From Bacillota bacterium (GTDB taxonomy: Bacteria > Bacillota > Clostridia > Peptostreptococcales > Anaerovoracaceae): 41,189 nucleotides of DNA. Below are positions 33,457 through 41,189 of the stretch, piece after piece. Every line of letters starts with the position of its first letter. Positions within the stretch are counted from its first letter, which is position 1. The notes under the pieces are model-generated. The model saw only the letters and a program-made list of their open reading frames with translations. It searched no databases and had not been told where the DNA came from. The translations under genes were made by a program, and so were the position numbers. The stretch is from the NCBI GenBank assembly GCA_016302545.1, contig JAEDNK010000002.1:1-41189 (forward strand), given 5' to 3'.

Positions 33457-33635
33457 AATCCTGGGTTATGCGTTAAGGACACATAATTGAACCTACACTT
33501 GAGCAACGGGAGTCCGGGTTTCCGGTACGTTATGTCATGCCCCCTCTGAGGGGAAGACAGAGGTACGGAACAGGACACCCACCTATCGGAAGATAGGGCG
33601 TCAATTATATCCTTGACGGTAATTTGGGATTTTTT
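33457..33635 (+). ncRNA. ssrS: Probable 6S RNA
   Basis: This gap of about 230 bases folds into the 6S plan. A long closing rod of about 22 pairs, rich in G-U wobbles, joins 33457-33479 with 33610-33631, and is extended by ACATAATTGA pairing with TCAATTATAT. An open 5' bubble spans 33491-33507. On the 3' side of the bubble a small hairpin sits at 33582-33597 (CCTATC, GGAA loop, GATAGG). The distal arm (from 33508 to 33580) has GTCC/GGAC, GTAC/GTAC, TGTC/GACA and CCCC/GGGG steps. The rod ends in TTTTTT, which doubles as terminator. The length (about 179) fits. TAAAAT at 33445-33450 could be the -10 box. 6S RNA binds the sigma-A polymerase when growth slows. Confidence 0.68.
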
Positions 33636-33656
33636 CATATGAGGAAAGGAAAACCT

Positions 33657-34487
33657 ATGAATCATCTAAAACCATCTGAAATTCTTGAGGCGATAATGAA
33701 CGGTGCAGTGGTGAAGGCGTCAATGCCCCTGAAAAAAATGATTATTTTCGGCCTGTTTGCAGGAGCATATATCGCTTTTGCCGGTGCAGGCGCAAACATG
33801 GCAGCCTTTAATCTCCTTGCATCTCCGGAAACTTTTGGCCTTGGAAAGATTCTTTCCGGCACCATCTTTACGGCAGGGCTGATGCTGGTGGTTTTGGGAG
33901 GAGCGGAGCTCTTTACCGGAAATACCACCATGGTGGCAGCGGCAATGGACAGGAGAATTACAGCAGCAGCCATGCTCAAAAACTGGATAATCGTCTACAT
34001 ATGCAATTTCATCGGGAGCGTGCTTATAGCATTCATGGTATATTATTCCGGAGGCCTTAATGCCGGAGAGGGAATGCTGGGCGCCGTAACCGTAAAGATT
34101 GCGGCGGGAAAGGTGAACATGGATTTTGGAGCCGCGCTGGTAAGCGGCATTATGTGTAACTGGCTGGTCTGCATGGCTGTGTGGCTTTCCACCGGAGCTC
34201 AGACCACAGTGGGAAAAATATTTTCCATATTCTTTCCTATATGGCTTTTTGTTACCGCCGGCTTTGAACATTCCGTTGCCAACATGTTCTTTATACCTGC
34301 AGGTATAATGGCAGCAGGCAGTCCTTCCTTTGCAGCCCTTTCGGGAGCATCGGCAGAGGCTCTTGCAAATCTTACCTGGATCGGAATGTTGGTTAATAAC
34401 CTGCTTCCCGTAACAATAGGAAATATCATAGGCGGAGGGGGGTGCGTAGCTGTCGGGTATTATACCGCTTTAAAAGATGAAAAATAA
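33657..34487 (+). CDS. Formate/nitrite transporter family channel
   Basis: The 276-residue integral membrane protein has six helices and the FNT signatures. These are FGLFAGAYIAFAGAGAN in the first helices, GAELFTGNTTMVAAA after the second, and GFEHSVANMFFIPAG near the end, the conserved histidine region that gates the pore. The family moves small monovalent anions such as formate, nitrite, hydrosulfide or lactate, often for release of fermentation formate. I start it at ATG 33657 because AGGAAAGGA precedes it; an ATG at 33639 within that ribosome site is less likely. It lies after the 6S RNA terminator, so it needs its own promoter or read-through. The OPT gene starts 34 bases after its stop. 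Confidence 0.9.
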   Translation: MNHLKPSEILEAIMNGAVVKASMPLKKMIIFGLFAGAYIAFAGAGANMAAFNLLASPETFGLGKILSGTIFTAGLMLVVLGGAELFTGNTTMVAAAMDRRITAAAMLKNWIIVYICNFIGSVLIAFMVYYSGGLNAGEGMLGAVTVKIAAGKVNMDFGAALVSGIMCNWLVCMAVWLSTGAQTTVGKIFSIFFPIWLFVTAGFEHSVANMFFIPAGIMAAGSPSFAALSGASAEALANLTWIGMLVNNLLPVTIGNIIGGGGCVAVGYYTALKDEK

Positions 34488-34521
34488 ATTTCAGCAAAAT
34501 TAATTAACAGAGGTAAAAGAA

Positions 34522-36132
34522 ATGAACGAAAAACAACTTACGGTGCGCGGACTGATTATCGGCGCCTTAGGCAGCATTATTCTGACTATGAGTTCGATGT
34601 TTATAGCTCTCAAGCTCAGCTCTCTGCCTTGGCCGATTATGTTCGTCGTTCTTGTTTCAATGTTTGTGCTTAAGCTTATGGGAAACACCAACCTCCAGGA
34701 GATAAACGTTACTCAGACTGCCATGTCTGCGGGCGCCATGGTTGCCGGAGGATTGGCATTTACCATCCCGGGAATTTGGATGCTCAATCCCGACACGGAG
34801 CTGTCGATTCCGGTGCTGCTTGTTGTTACGCTGGGAGGAGTGGTTCTGGGACTTATTTTCACGGCGCTCTTCAGAAAGTATTTCATTGAAACCAAGAATC
34901 TTCCTTATGCAATGGGACAGGCTGCAGCTGCGACACTTGAGGTAGGAGATAACGATAAAAAGAAAGCAGGTCTTCTGTTTATTTCCATGGGAATTGCAGG
35001 AGTTTTTACTGCTTTAAGAGACTGGTTCGCCAAAATCCCTGCCACGCTGCTCAGCACAAAGATGATAACCGGCTACGGCTCTTATGCGGGAATATGGTTC
35101 TCGCCTATGCTTATTTCCATAGGCTACATAATAGGTCCTGTAGTAATAGGAGTGTGGTTTTTGGGGGCTCTCATCGGAGACTTCGGAATCCTCATGGGAG
35201 GAGTTGAGCTGGGACTCTGGGATTCTGTTTCGGCAGCCAATATCAAATCATCCCTCGGCATAGGCCTTATGGTGGGAACAGGCGTCGGAATTTTAGTAAA
35301 GGGAATCATACCCAAAGCAAAGGATATTTTCGGCTCCATGTTCGTAAAGGACAGACTGGGGGACAATTTCATCAACATGAGATGGGCTCCTTTTGTGATG
35401 ATTATTCTGGCGGCAGTGTTTACATTTATAACCGACATGGGCGTTGTCGCTTCAGTGGTTACGATTCTGGGAACATGGCTTGCAACTTCTATGTCAGCAC
35501 AGTGCGTGGGACAGTCGGGAATAAATCCTATGGAGATATTCGGCATTATAGTCCTTTTGGCTGCTAAGGCTGTTTCAAATATAGGAGAAATAGAGGCCTT
35601 TTATGTTGCTGCGATAGTAGCCATCGCCTGCGGTCTTGTAGGCGACGTCATGAATGACTTTAAAGCAGGACAGCTGCTGGGAAGCGACCCGAAGGCGCAG
35701 TGGCTGGCGGAGACTGTGGGATCCTTAATCGGAGGGGTGGTTTCAGTAGTAATTCTTGCAGTCATTCTTAAAGCCTACGGCGGTGAAGCCTTCGGGGGAG
35801 AAATGTTTCCGGCTGCACAGGCTTCGGCAGTTGCCGCTATGGTAGGAGGCATTTCACATATGCCTGCATTCATAATAGGGCTTGTGGCTGCAGTTATTCT
35901 TTATTGTATAAACTTTCCTGTTATTACCTTGGGGCTGGGTGTTTACCTGCCGTTCTATCTGTCTGCGACGGCTTTCATAGGCGGAGTAATCAGATTTGCA
36001 GTTGATAAGCTGGCGCCTAAATTTGAAGAAGCAGGAAAGGGAACAATTATTGCATCGGGTCTTCTCGGCGGAGAATCCATTGTGGGTGTAATAATTGCCA
36101 TTATCATGGCGGTACAGATTATCGCCGGATAG
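34522..36132 (+). CDS. OPT-family oligopeptide transporter
   Basis: This 536-residue membrane protein has about fourteen hydrophobic segments. The N-terminus TVRGLIIGALGSIILTMSSMF is followed by QEINVTQTAMSAGAMVAGG and LAFTIPGIWML, the conserved core of prokaryotic OPT transporters (usual form N..QT.AS.G...AGG..FT.PA). PYAMGQAAAATL and DFKAGQLLGSDPKAQWLAE are also family segments. Such proteins import small peptides or metal-chelate complexes with protons. The length is shorter than the 600-plus residues of many bacterial members. AGAGGTAA upstream of ATG marks the start. Together with the amidohydrolases at the start of the window it fits an organism living on peptides and amino acids. Confidence 0.9.
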   Translation: MNEKQLTVRGLIIGALGSIILTMSSMFIALKLSSLPWPIMFVVLVSMFVLKLMGNTNLQEINVTQTAMSAGAMVAGGLAFTIPGIWMLNPDTELSIPVLLVVTLGGVVLGLIFTALFRKYFIETKNLPYAMGQAAAATLEVGDNDKKKAGLLFISMGIAGVFTALRDWFAKIPATLLSTKMITGYGSYAGIWFSPMLISIGYIIGPVVIGVWFLGALIGDFGILMGGVELGLWDSVSAANIKSSLGIGLMVGTGVGILVKGIIPKAKDIFGSMFVKDRLGDNFINMRWAPFVMIILAAVFTFITDMGVVASVVTILGTWLATSMSAQCVGQSGINPMEIFGIIVLLAAKAVSNIGEIEAFYVAAIVAIACGLVGDVMNDFKAGQLLGSDPKAQWLAETVGSLIGGVVSVVILAVILKAYGGEAFGGEMFPAAQASAVAAMVGGISHMPAFIIGLVAAVILYCINFPVITLGLGVYLPFYLSATAFIGGVIRFAVDKLAPKFEEAGKGTIIASGLLGGESIVGVIIAIIMAVQIIAG

Positions 36133-36159
36133 TGAATTAAAAATATAGGGAGATTTTTC

Positions 36160-38817
36160 ATGGGTGAAAGAATTGTCATTATCGACGGAAACAGCTTAAT
36201 AAACAGGGCATATTATGCCATGCAAAGACCGATGATTACCAAAGAGGGAATATACACCCAGGGAATTTACGGTTTTCTCAACATGCTGAATAAAATCAGA
36301 GAGGACTATTGCCCGCAGTATCTTACCGTGGCTTTTGACCTTAAGGCGCCTACCTTCAGACACCTTGAATATAAGGAATATAAGGCGGGCAGAAAGCCTA
36401 TGCCTCCTGAGCTCGCCATGCAGATGCCTATACTGAAAGAAATTCTGGCCGCAATGAATATTCCTATTCTTGAGCTGGAAGGCTTCGAAGCCGACGATAT
36501 TATAGGCACCGTGGCAAGATTAGGTGAGGAAAGGGGTCTGGAGCCTCTTATAGTGACAGGTGACAAGGACGCCCTTCAGCTTGCTACGGATGTAACCAAG
36601 GTAATCATAACGAAAAAAGGCGTAACTGACTTTGAAATCTTCAACCATGAAAAAATGATAGAGAGGTATAACCTTACCCCTGAGCAGTTTATTGACCTGA
36701 AAGGACTGATGGGTGATTCCTCCGATAACATTCCGGGAATACCGGGAGTAGGAGAAAAGACAGGCATAAAGCTTCTGGAGCAATTCGGCTCTATTGAGAA
36801 TATGCTCGCCAATACCGAGCAGATTACAAGAGAGAGCCTGCGAACCAAGGTAGAGGAAAACGCACAGCTTGCACTTATGAGCAAGCAGCTTGCAACCATA
36901 AACCGTTTCGTTCCCATAGACTTTGAATTTGAAGCTTTAAAGGAAGAAGAGCCTGATTATGAAAAGCTCATCAGTCTGTATCAGAAGCTGGAGTTTAACA
37001 GCTTTCTTAAGAGATTGAAGCTGCCTGCTGCAAAAACAGAAAAGGCAGAAAAGTTCGTCAATCCCGATGTGGAAAAAACAATTATAAAGACAATGCAGGA
37101 GCTTGACAGCTTAAGTATTTTTAAGGGAAAAGAGGTATTTATAAAGGTTTTTGGGGATTACAGTCATGTACGCAAACCTGAAATCCAAGGGATTTTTATA
37201 ATGAATGAGGAAAGAGCGGTTTTCATCGACTGCTCAGTGGTTTCTCCTGAGGAAGCTGCAAAAACGATTAATCTGCTGGGATTATCTTTTAGCGGCCATG
37301 ATATTAAGGACGATATATATTCGTTGATGGTATATGGACTTACTGACTTTAGTGTTGCCTTTGATACGGCCATAGCCGAATATGTGCTGGATGCTTCCAG
37401 AAGCAAATATGATTTGAAAACCCTTGCGCTGGAAAAGCTTCATAAGGCACTGCCGGAGGAATCTGATTTTCTGACCGGGAAAGGTCAGCTTGACATGTTT
37501 TCCGATAACTGCGATGTGTACGCTGATTGCGGCGCTATGCTTGCGGAAATCACGGCAGCTGTCAGGGCGTGTCAGGAGCCTGAAATAAACAGACATGGAC
37601 TCTCAAAGGTACTCTACGAAGTTGAGCTTCCTCTCATAGAGGTTCTCGCCTCCATGGAGCTTTATGGAGTAAAGGCGGACAGGAATTTCATTGACGATTT
37701 CGGATTGCAGCTAAAGGAAAAAATACAGCTCATCGAGCTTAAGATATACGACCTGGCAGGAATGCAGTTTAACATTAATTCACCTATTCAGCTGGGAGAA
37801 GTTTTGTTTGAAAGGCTTAAGCTGCCATCGGGGAAAAAGACCAAAAGGGGATACAGCACCAGCGCCGATATTCTTGAAAAAATAAAGGACAAAAATCCTA
37901 TTGTACCTGCGATTCTCGAATACAGAAATCTTGCTAAACTGAATTCAACCTACGTGGAGGGTCTGAAACCTCTTATTGCCGTAGATGGAAGGATTCATGC
38001 CCACTTTCAGCAGACAGTTACGACTACGGGCAGAATAAGCTGCACAGAGCCTAATCTGCAAAACATACCTATCAGACAGGAGCTGGGCAGAAAACTGAGA
38101 AGTGCTTTTGAGGCGGAAGAAGGCTATACGCTGGTAGGTGCTGATTATTCCCAGATTGAGCTCAGAGTGCTCGCGCATCTTTCACAAGATGAAAACCTTA
38201 TGGACGCCTTCAACAAGGGAGAAGACATTCACAGAATGACAGCGTCCCGAGTATTGGGAATACCTGCAGAGCAGATAACCGTAGCTGACAGAAGCCGGGC
38301 CAAGGCTGTCAACTTTGGCGTAATTTACGGCATGAGCGGTTTCGGTCTGAGCGAGGAACTTAATATAACCAGAAAAGAAGCGGAGACGTATATAAGCGAG
38401 TATTTTAAAAAGCACGAAAAGGTCAAGGCTTACATGGACGCTCAGATTGAAAAAGCAAAGAGTTCAGGCTATTCTGAAACCATACTGGGAAGAAGACGCC
38501 CTATCCATGAGATTACCGCTTCTGCGTATATGGTAAGACAGCTGGGTGAAAGACTGGCAATGAACACTCCTATACAGGGCAGCGCAGCCGATATAATAAA
38601 GCTGGCAATGCTCAAGGTGTACAGAGCTATTAAAGAAGAGCATCCAAGGGCTAAGCTTATTTTGCAGGTCCATGACGAACTCATCATAGAAACACCTGAT
38701 GGTGAGGTGGAGGAAATAAAGGAGCTGCTTGTAAGCAATATGGAAAGCGCCATGAATCTGTCGGTTAAGCTCATGGCAGAGGTAAACACAGGTCATACAT
38801 GGTACGACCTTAAATAA
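36160..38817 (+). CDS. polA: DNA polymerase I
   Basis: The 885-residue repair and replication polymerase is complete. The 5'-nuclease domain (residues 1-290) has DGNSLINRAYYAM, EGFEADDIIGT and KGLMGDSSDNIPGIPGVGEKTG. The central 3'-5' exonuclease-like domain (about 300-480) lacks the DxE and other acidic catalytic motifs, as in Bacillus and many clostridia, so proofreading is probably absent. The polymerase domain has DYSQIELRVLAHLS (motif A), the O-helix RSRAKAVNFGVIYGMSGFGL (motif B) and VHDELIIE (motif C). It removes RNA primers and fills gaps. The gene starts 28 bases after the transporter and is followed 20 bases later by coaE, a common Firmicutes pairing. Confidence 0.97.
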   Translation: MGERIVIIDGNSLINRAYYAMQRPMITKEGIYTQGIYGFLNMLNKIREDYCPQYLTVAFDLKAPTFRHLEYKEYKAGRKPMPPELAMQMPILKEILAAMNIPILELEGFEADDIIGTVARLGEERGLEPLIVTGDKDALQLATDVTKVIITKKGVTDFEIFNHEKMIERYNLTPEQFIDLKGLMGDSSDNIPGIPGVGEKTGIKLLEQFGSIENMLANTEQITRESLRTKVEENAQLALMSKQLATINRFVPIDFEFEALKEEEPDYEKLISLYQKLEFNSFLKRLKLPAAKTEKAEKFVNPDVEKTIIKTMQELDSLSIFKGKEVFIKVFGDYSHVRKPEIQGIFIMNEERAVFIDCSVVSPEEAAKTINLLGLSFSGHDIKDDIYSLMVYGLTDFSVAFDTAIAEYVLDASRSKYDLKTLALEKLHKALPEESDFLTGKGQLDMFSDNCDVYADCGAMLAEITAAVRACQEPEINRHGLSKVLYEVELPLIEVLASMELYGVKADRNFIDDFGLQLKEKIQLIELKIYDLAGMQFNINSPIQLGEVLFERLKLPSGKKTKRGYSTSADILEKIKDKNPIVPAILEYRNLAKLNSTYVEGLKPLIAVDGRIHAHFQQTVTTTGRISCTEPNLQNIPIRQELGRKLRSAFEAEEGYTLVGADYSQIELRVLAHLSQDENLMDAFNKGEDIHRMTASRVLGIPAEQITVADRSRAKAVNFGVIYGMSGFGLSEELNITRKEAETYISEYFKKHEKVKAYMDAQIEKAKSSGYSETILGRRRPIHEITASAYMVRQLGERLAMNTPIQGSAADIIKLAMLKVYRAIKEEHPRAKLILQVHDELIIETPDGEVEEIKELLVSNMESAMNLSVKLMAEVNTGHTWYDLK

Positions 38818-38836
38818 AAAAGAAACGGAATAATAA

Positions 38837-39445
38837 ATGATGAAAGTAATCGGTCTGACAGGCGGCACAGGCTCCGGCAAGTCTACGGCTGCTGCATATC
38901 TTAAAGAAAAGGGTTGCTGCATCATAGATGCAGACCAGCTTTCAAGGGGGCTCACGGCAAAAGGGGGCGAGGCTCTCGGAGCTATAAGGGATAGGTTCGG
39001 AGAGGATGTTTTTTTCGATGATGGCAGCCTTGACAGAAAAAAATTAGGTGCGCTCGTATTCAATGACGAAAAAAAGCGGAAAGCTCTTGAAGAAATCACC
39101 ACAGATATCGTGATAGAAAAGATACTCCGAAAGATTGAAGAACTTAGGAGCACCGGCAATGAAAAAATTGTGATAGTAGACGCACCTCTTCTGTTTGAAT
39201 GTGGCATGAAGGACTGCACCGATGAAAACTGGCTGATAATATGCCGACAGGAAAGCCGCATAAACCGACTCATGTTAAGAGACGGGATTGATCGTCAGAG
39301 CATTATGGATCGTATGGCAAACCAGCTTAGCGACGATGAAAAGATTGCTCTGACAGACGTTGTAATTGACAATTCGGGAGACCTCGAGGAACTTTATAAT
39401 CAGATTGACAGGCTTATCGAAAGGATAAAAAATGAAGAAGCTTAA
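38837..39445 (+). CDS. coaE: Dephospho-CoA kinase
   Basis: This 202-residue kinase performs the last step of coenzyme A synthesis, phosphorylating the 3'-OH of dephospho-CoA with ATP. The P-loop GLTGGTGSGKSTAAAYLKE is at the N-terminus, then DADQLSRGLTAKG for substrate binding, VDAPLLFECGM, and the lid and adenine region CRQESRINRLMLRDG. ATG 38837 is followed by a second ATG; either may be used. It overlaps the downstream solute-binding protein gene by 14 bases. Confidence 0.93.
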   Translation: MMKVIGLTGGTGSGKSTAAAYLKEKGCCIIDADQLSRGLTAKGGEALGAIRDRFGEDVFFDDGSLDRKKLGALVFNDEKKRKALEEITTDIVIEKILRKIEELRSTGNEKIVIVDAPLLFECGMKDCTDENWLIICRQESRINRLMLRDGIDRQSIMDRMANQLSDDEKIALTDVVIDNSGDLEELYNQIDRLIERIKNEEA

Positions 39446-41075
39446 CGGTAGTAAAATTACAGACTTTTTTAAGAGATACTGGATGGGTGTTGTCATCATA
39501 ATCCTTGTTGTTGCTGTCATGGCATCCAGCGTTGAAATATACAGGGAAGAGGTCTTAAATATAGACCCCACCATTGAATATATAGAGCAGAAAACACTGT
39601 TCCTTTCAGCGGAGGAAATAGACACTCTTAATCCTGTAATCTCCGGAAGCGAAGACACATATTATCTGTCAAAGCTTATTTACAGCAGCTTATTTAATTT
39701 CGATGAAAACCTGAACGTGGTGCCGGAGCTGGTGTCGGAGTATGAGATAAATACAGAAAAGGCATATATAGACATCACCCTGAAAAAGGGCGTGAAATGG
39801 CATAACGGAAAGACGCTGACGGCCAATGACGTGGCCTTTACCGTGAGCGCCATGAGAGCGGCAGGCTCTGCATGCCCGTATTACAATAAAATAAAGAAGA
39901 TTAATTCTGCCTTTACAAGGGGAAACAACAAGTTATCCGTTTATTTTAACAATAATTATAATTGCTCCTTAGATGATTTGGTCTTTCCCATAGTGCCGTC
40001 ATCACAATATAACGGCGCAGCTGCCTTTGCCTCGGCTGACGAAGGCTTTAAGCCTGTGGGGACAGGGCAGTATAAGTACAAATCATTTAACAAGAAAAAG
40101 CAGCTTAGGCTGGTGCCTAACGATGACTTTTTCGGAGATAAAGCGGAAAAGAACATTTCTGTCACCATGCTTCCGGAGCGGGAGCTTTCATCCAATATGA
40201 TGGAAATTGACAGCGTAAGCTGTTATGTGGATTCATCTGCAAACCGTAAGGCAACAGCGCTGGACAGGGGATACCGGATATTTGATTTTGTATCTAATAA
40301 TGTGGAATTTCTCGTATTCAATACCGTCAATCAATATTTAAAGCAGAAGGATATGAGAAAGGCGCTGGCATACGGTATCGATACAAACAAAATTCTTGAC
40401 AGCGCATATATGGGTGACGGCATATTGACAGACACCGTTTATTATCCCAACTTTCTCGGTGTGAAGGATACTCTGTCAGAGTACAATTATGACATAAAGA
40501 AGGCAGAGGAAATGCTGGCAGGACTTGGTTGGAAGGATATAGACAAAGACGGAGTTCTGGAAGACACAAACGGAAAGGACTACACCTTCAGAATTCTGGT
40601 GAACAAAAACAATGCCACGAGAGGCTCGGCAGCCCTCCTCATTAAAAAGAATCTGGAGCTTTTGGGAATAAAAACAGAAATCATATCTCTTCCTAAGACG
40701 GAGTATATGAATTCGATCAAAAGAAGGGATTTCGATATTCTCATCACAGGCTATACTGTGGATGAAAATTATGATTTGAGAGAGCTTTTTAACGGAAAAA
40801 ATCAATGGGGCTACAACAATTACAACCTGTTTATGAAGGCGAGAGAGCTGGATAGGCTGTACACTCCGAAACAGTATGCACAGAAGTATGAGAAGCTAAA
40901 GGAGCAGCTTCTGGAGGAATTGCCTTACTATCCGCTGTGCTATAAAAAAATGAGTCTTATCGGTGTGAATACTTTTAAGGCTCAGGGAATGCCTATGTTC
41001 AATGATATATACAGGAATTGTTACACCTGGAACTGGAGTGTAGTCTCGGAAAAAAATAATGAAAAGAAAGATTAA
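39432..41075 (+). CDS. Membrane-anchored solute-binding protein, family 5 (peptide/nickel type)
   Basis: The 547-residue protein matches extracellular solute-binding family 5. It has LNPVISGSEDTYYLSKLIYSSLFNF, VPELVSEYEINTEKAYIDITLKKG-type strands, KWHNGKTLTANDVAFTVSAM, GTGQYKYKSF and a late LLEELPYYPLCYKK. Proteins of this family normally deliver peptides or metal chelates to ABC permeases. The N-terminus is unusual: KRYWMGVVIIILVVAVMASSVEIYREE is one membrane helix with no lipobox cysteine, so the protein is probably held by an uncleaved anchor. No permease or ATPase gene lies in the window; the gene is coupled to coaE and followed by a tRNA gene. It may serve a distant transporter or act as a sensor. 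Confidence 0.85.
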   Translation: MKKLNGSKITDFFKRYWMGVVIIILVVAVMASSVEIYREEVLNIDPTIEYIEQKTLFLSAEEIDTLNPVISGSEDTYYLSKLIYSSLFNFDENLNVVPELVSEYEINTEKAYIDITLKKGVKWHNGKTLTANDVAFTVSAMRAAGSACPYYNKIKKINSAFTRGNNKLSVYFNNNYNCSLDDLVFPIVPSSQYNGAAAFASADEGFKPVGTGQYKYKSFNKKKQLRLVPNDDFFGDKAEKNISVTMLPERELSSNMMEIDSVSCYVDSSANRKATALDRGYRIFDFVSNNVEFLVFNTVNQYLKQKDMRKALAYGIDTNKILDSAYMGDGILTDTVYYPNFLGVKDTLSEYNYDIKKAEEMLAGLGWKDIDKDGVLEDTNGKDYTFRILVNKNNATRGSAALLIKKNLELLGIKTEIISLPKTEYMNSIKRRDFDILITGYTVDENYDLRELFNGKNQWGYNNYNLFMKARELDRLYTPKQYAQKYEKLKEQLLEELPYYPLCYKKMSLIGVNTFKAQGMPMFNDIYRNCYTWNWSVVSEKNNEKKD

Positions 41076-41082
41076 AAATTCA

Positions 41083-41111
41083 TTGAAAAACCAATTTTGT
41101 TATGATATTAT
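41083..41111 (+). promoter_or_regulatory. Promoter of the tRNA-Leu gene
   Basis: TTGAAA (41083-41088) and TATTAT (41106-41111) are spaced by 17 bases, with the tRNA beginning 24 bases after the -10 box. Confidence 0.75.
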
Positions 41112-41135
41112 GGTAATGTTATATACGACATTTAC

Positions 41136-41189
41136 GCCGGCGTGATGGAATTGGCAGACGTGCGGGACTCAAAATCCCGTGGTGGCAAC
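41136..41189 (+). tRNA. tRNA-Leu, anticodon CAA, cut by the window end
   Basis: The acceptor strand GCCGGCG starts at 41136, followed by the D-arm with ATGGAATTGGCAGACG. The anticodon stem CGGGA/TCCCG encloses the loop CTCAAAA, so the anticodon is CAA and it reads UUG. The long variable arm typical of tRNA-Leu begins (TGGTGGCAAC) and the window ends there. The T-arm and the 3' acceptor strand are missing. Confidence 0.93.

Noticed and set aside
33457..33656. Riboswitch controlling the formate/nitrite channel
   Set aside because: The fold is one long rod with a central bubble and its own T-run. I could not match ZTP, THF or guanidine riboswitch cores, so 6S RNA is the better reading.
38464..39273. 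Minus-strand open frame (269 codons) across the polA/coaE junction
   Set aside because: It covers two well-supported plus-strand genes and has shadow-type serine-rich composition.
1..41189. CRISPR array, prophage or complete insertion sequence
   Set aside because: No regularly spaced repeats beyond the three short copies at 309-344, no integrase, transposase or phage structural genes, and no flanking inverted repeats were seen.

Overview
The window looks like a chromosomal segment of an anaerobic, low-to-mid GC Gram-positive bacterium of the class Clostridia. The evidence is ferredoxin-linked 2-oxoacid metabolism, a Re-type citrate synthase, a giant 2-hydroxyacyl-CoA dehydratase activase-like protein, strong AGGAGG-type ribosome sites, and the dnaG-rpoD-trmK-nif3 order typical of Firmicutes. 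A family-XIII-like (Anaerovoracaceae) amino-acid fermenter is my guess for the lineage, not something the sequence proves. Almost all of the DNA is coding, and no phage, CRISPR array or intact insertion sequence is visible.

Layout. 1-3558: a peptide or N-acyl-amino-acid salvage cluster with the end of an M20 amidohydrolase, a YfcC-type carrier, a small membrane protein and an N-acyl-D-amino-acid deacylase. 3704-6417: a four-subunit 2-oxoacid:ferredoxin oxidoreductase (korDABC). 6575-11695: Re-citrate synthase, a GntR/FCD regulator, aconitase and isocitrate dehydrogenase, which form the oxidative branch from acetyl-CoA and oxaloacetate to 2-oxoglutarate. 11763-15229 (minus strand): a complete TAXI-TRAP importer with DUF1850. 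15338-15514: a decayed fragment resembling the end of a group II intron maturase. 15529-16560 (minus): an unusual cysteine-rich protein of unknown function. 16680-24136: M16 peptidase, dUTPase, dGTPase-like HD protein, primase, housekeeping sigma factor, TrmK, Nif3-like protein and a 39-residue membrane peptide. 24170-24527: RNase P RNA. 24534-28243: release factor 3 (minus), a MATE exporter, and a YkgJ-like cysteine-cluster protein (minus). 28387-32607: the 1406-residue activase-like protein. 32699-36132: a YebC regulator, a likely 6S RNA, a formate/nitrite channel and an OPT transporter. 36160-41075: DNA polymerase I, CoaE and an unusual solute-binding protein. The window ends inside a tRNA-Leu(CAA).

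How the parts fit. The central metabolic theme is 2-oxoglutarate: the Rcs-Acn-Idh operon makes it and korDABC can exchange it with succinyl-CoA. The upstream salvage cluster and the TAXI-TRAP importer may bring in amino or organic acids. Most of the rest is housekeeping for replication, transcription, tRNA processing and translation. The most interesting points are the Re-citrate synthase operon, the orphan giant activase, the cysteine-rich protein with a sigma-K-like promoter, the likely 6S RNA, and a candidate leaderless gene.
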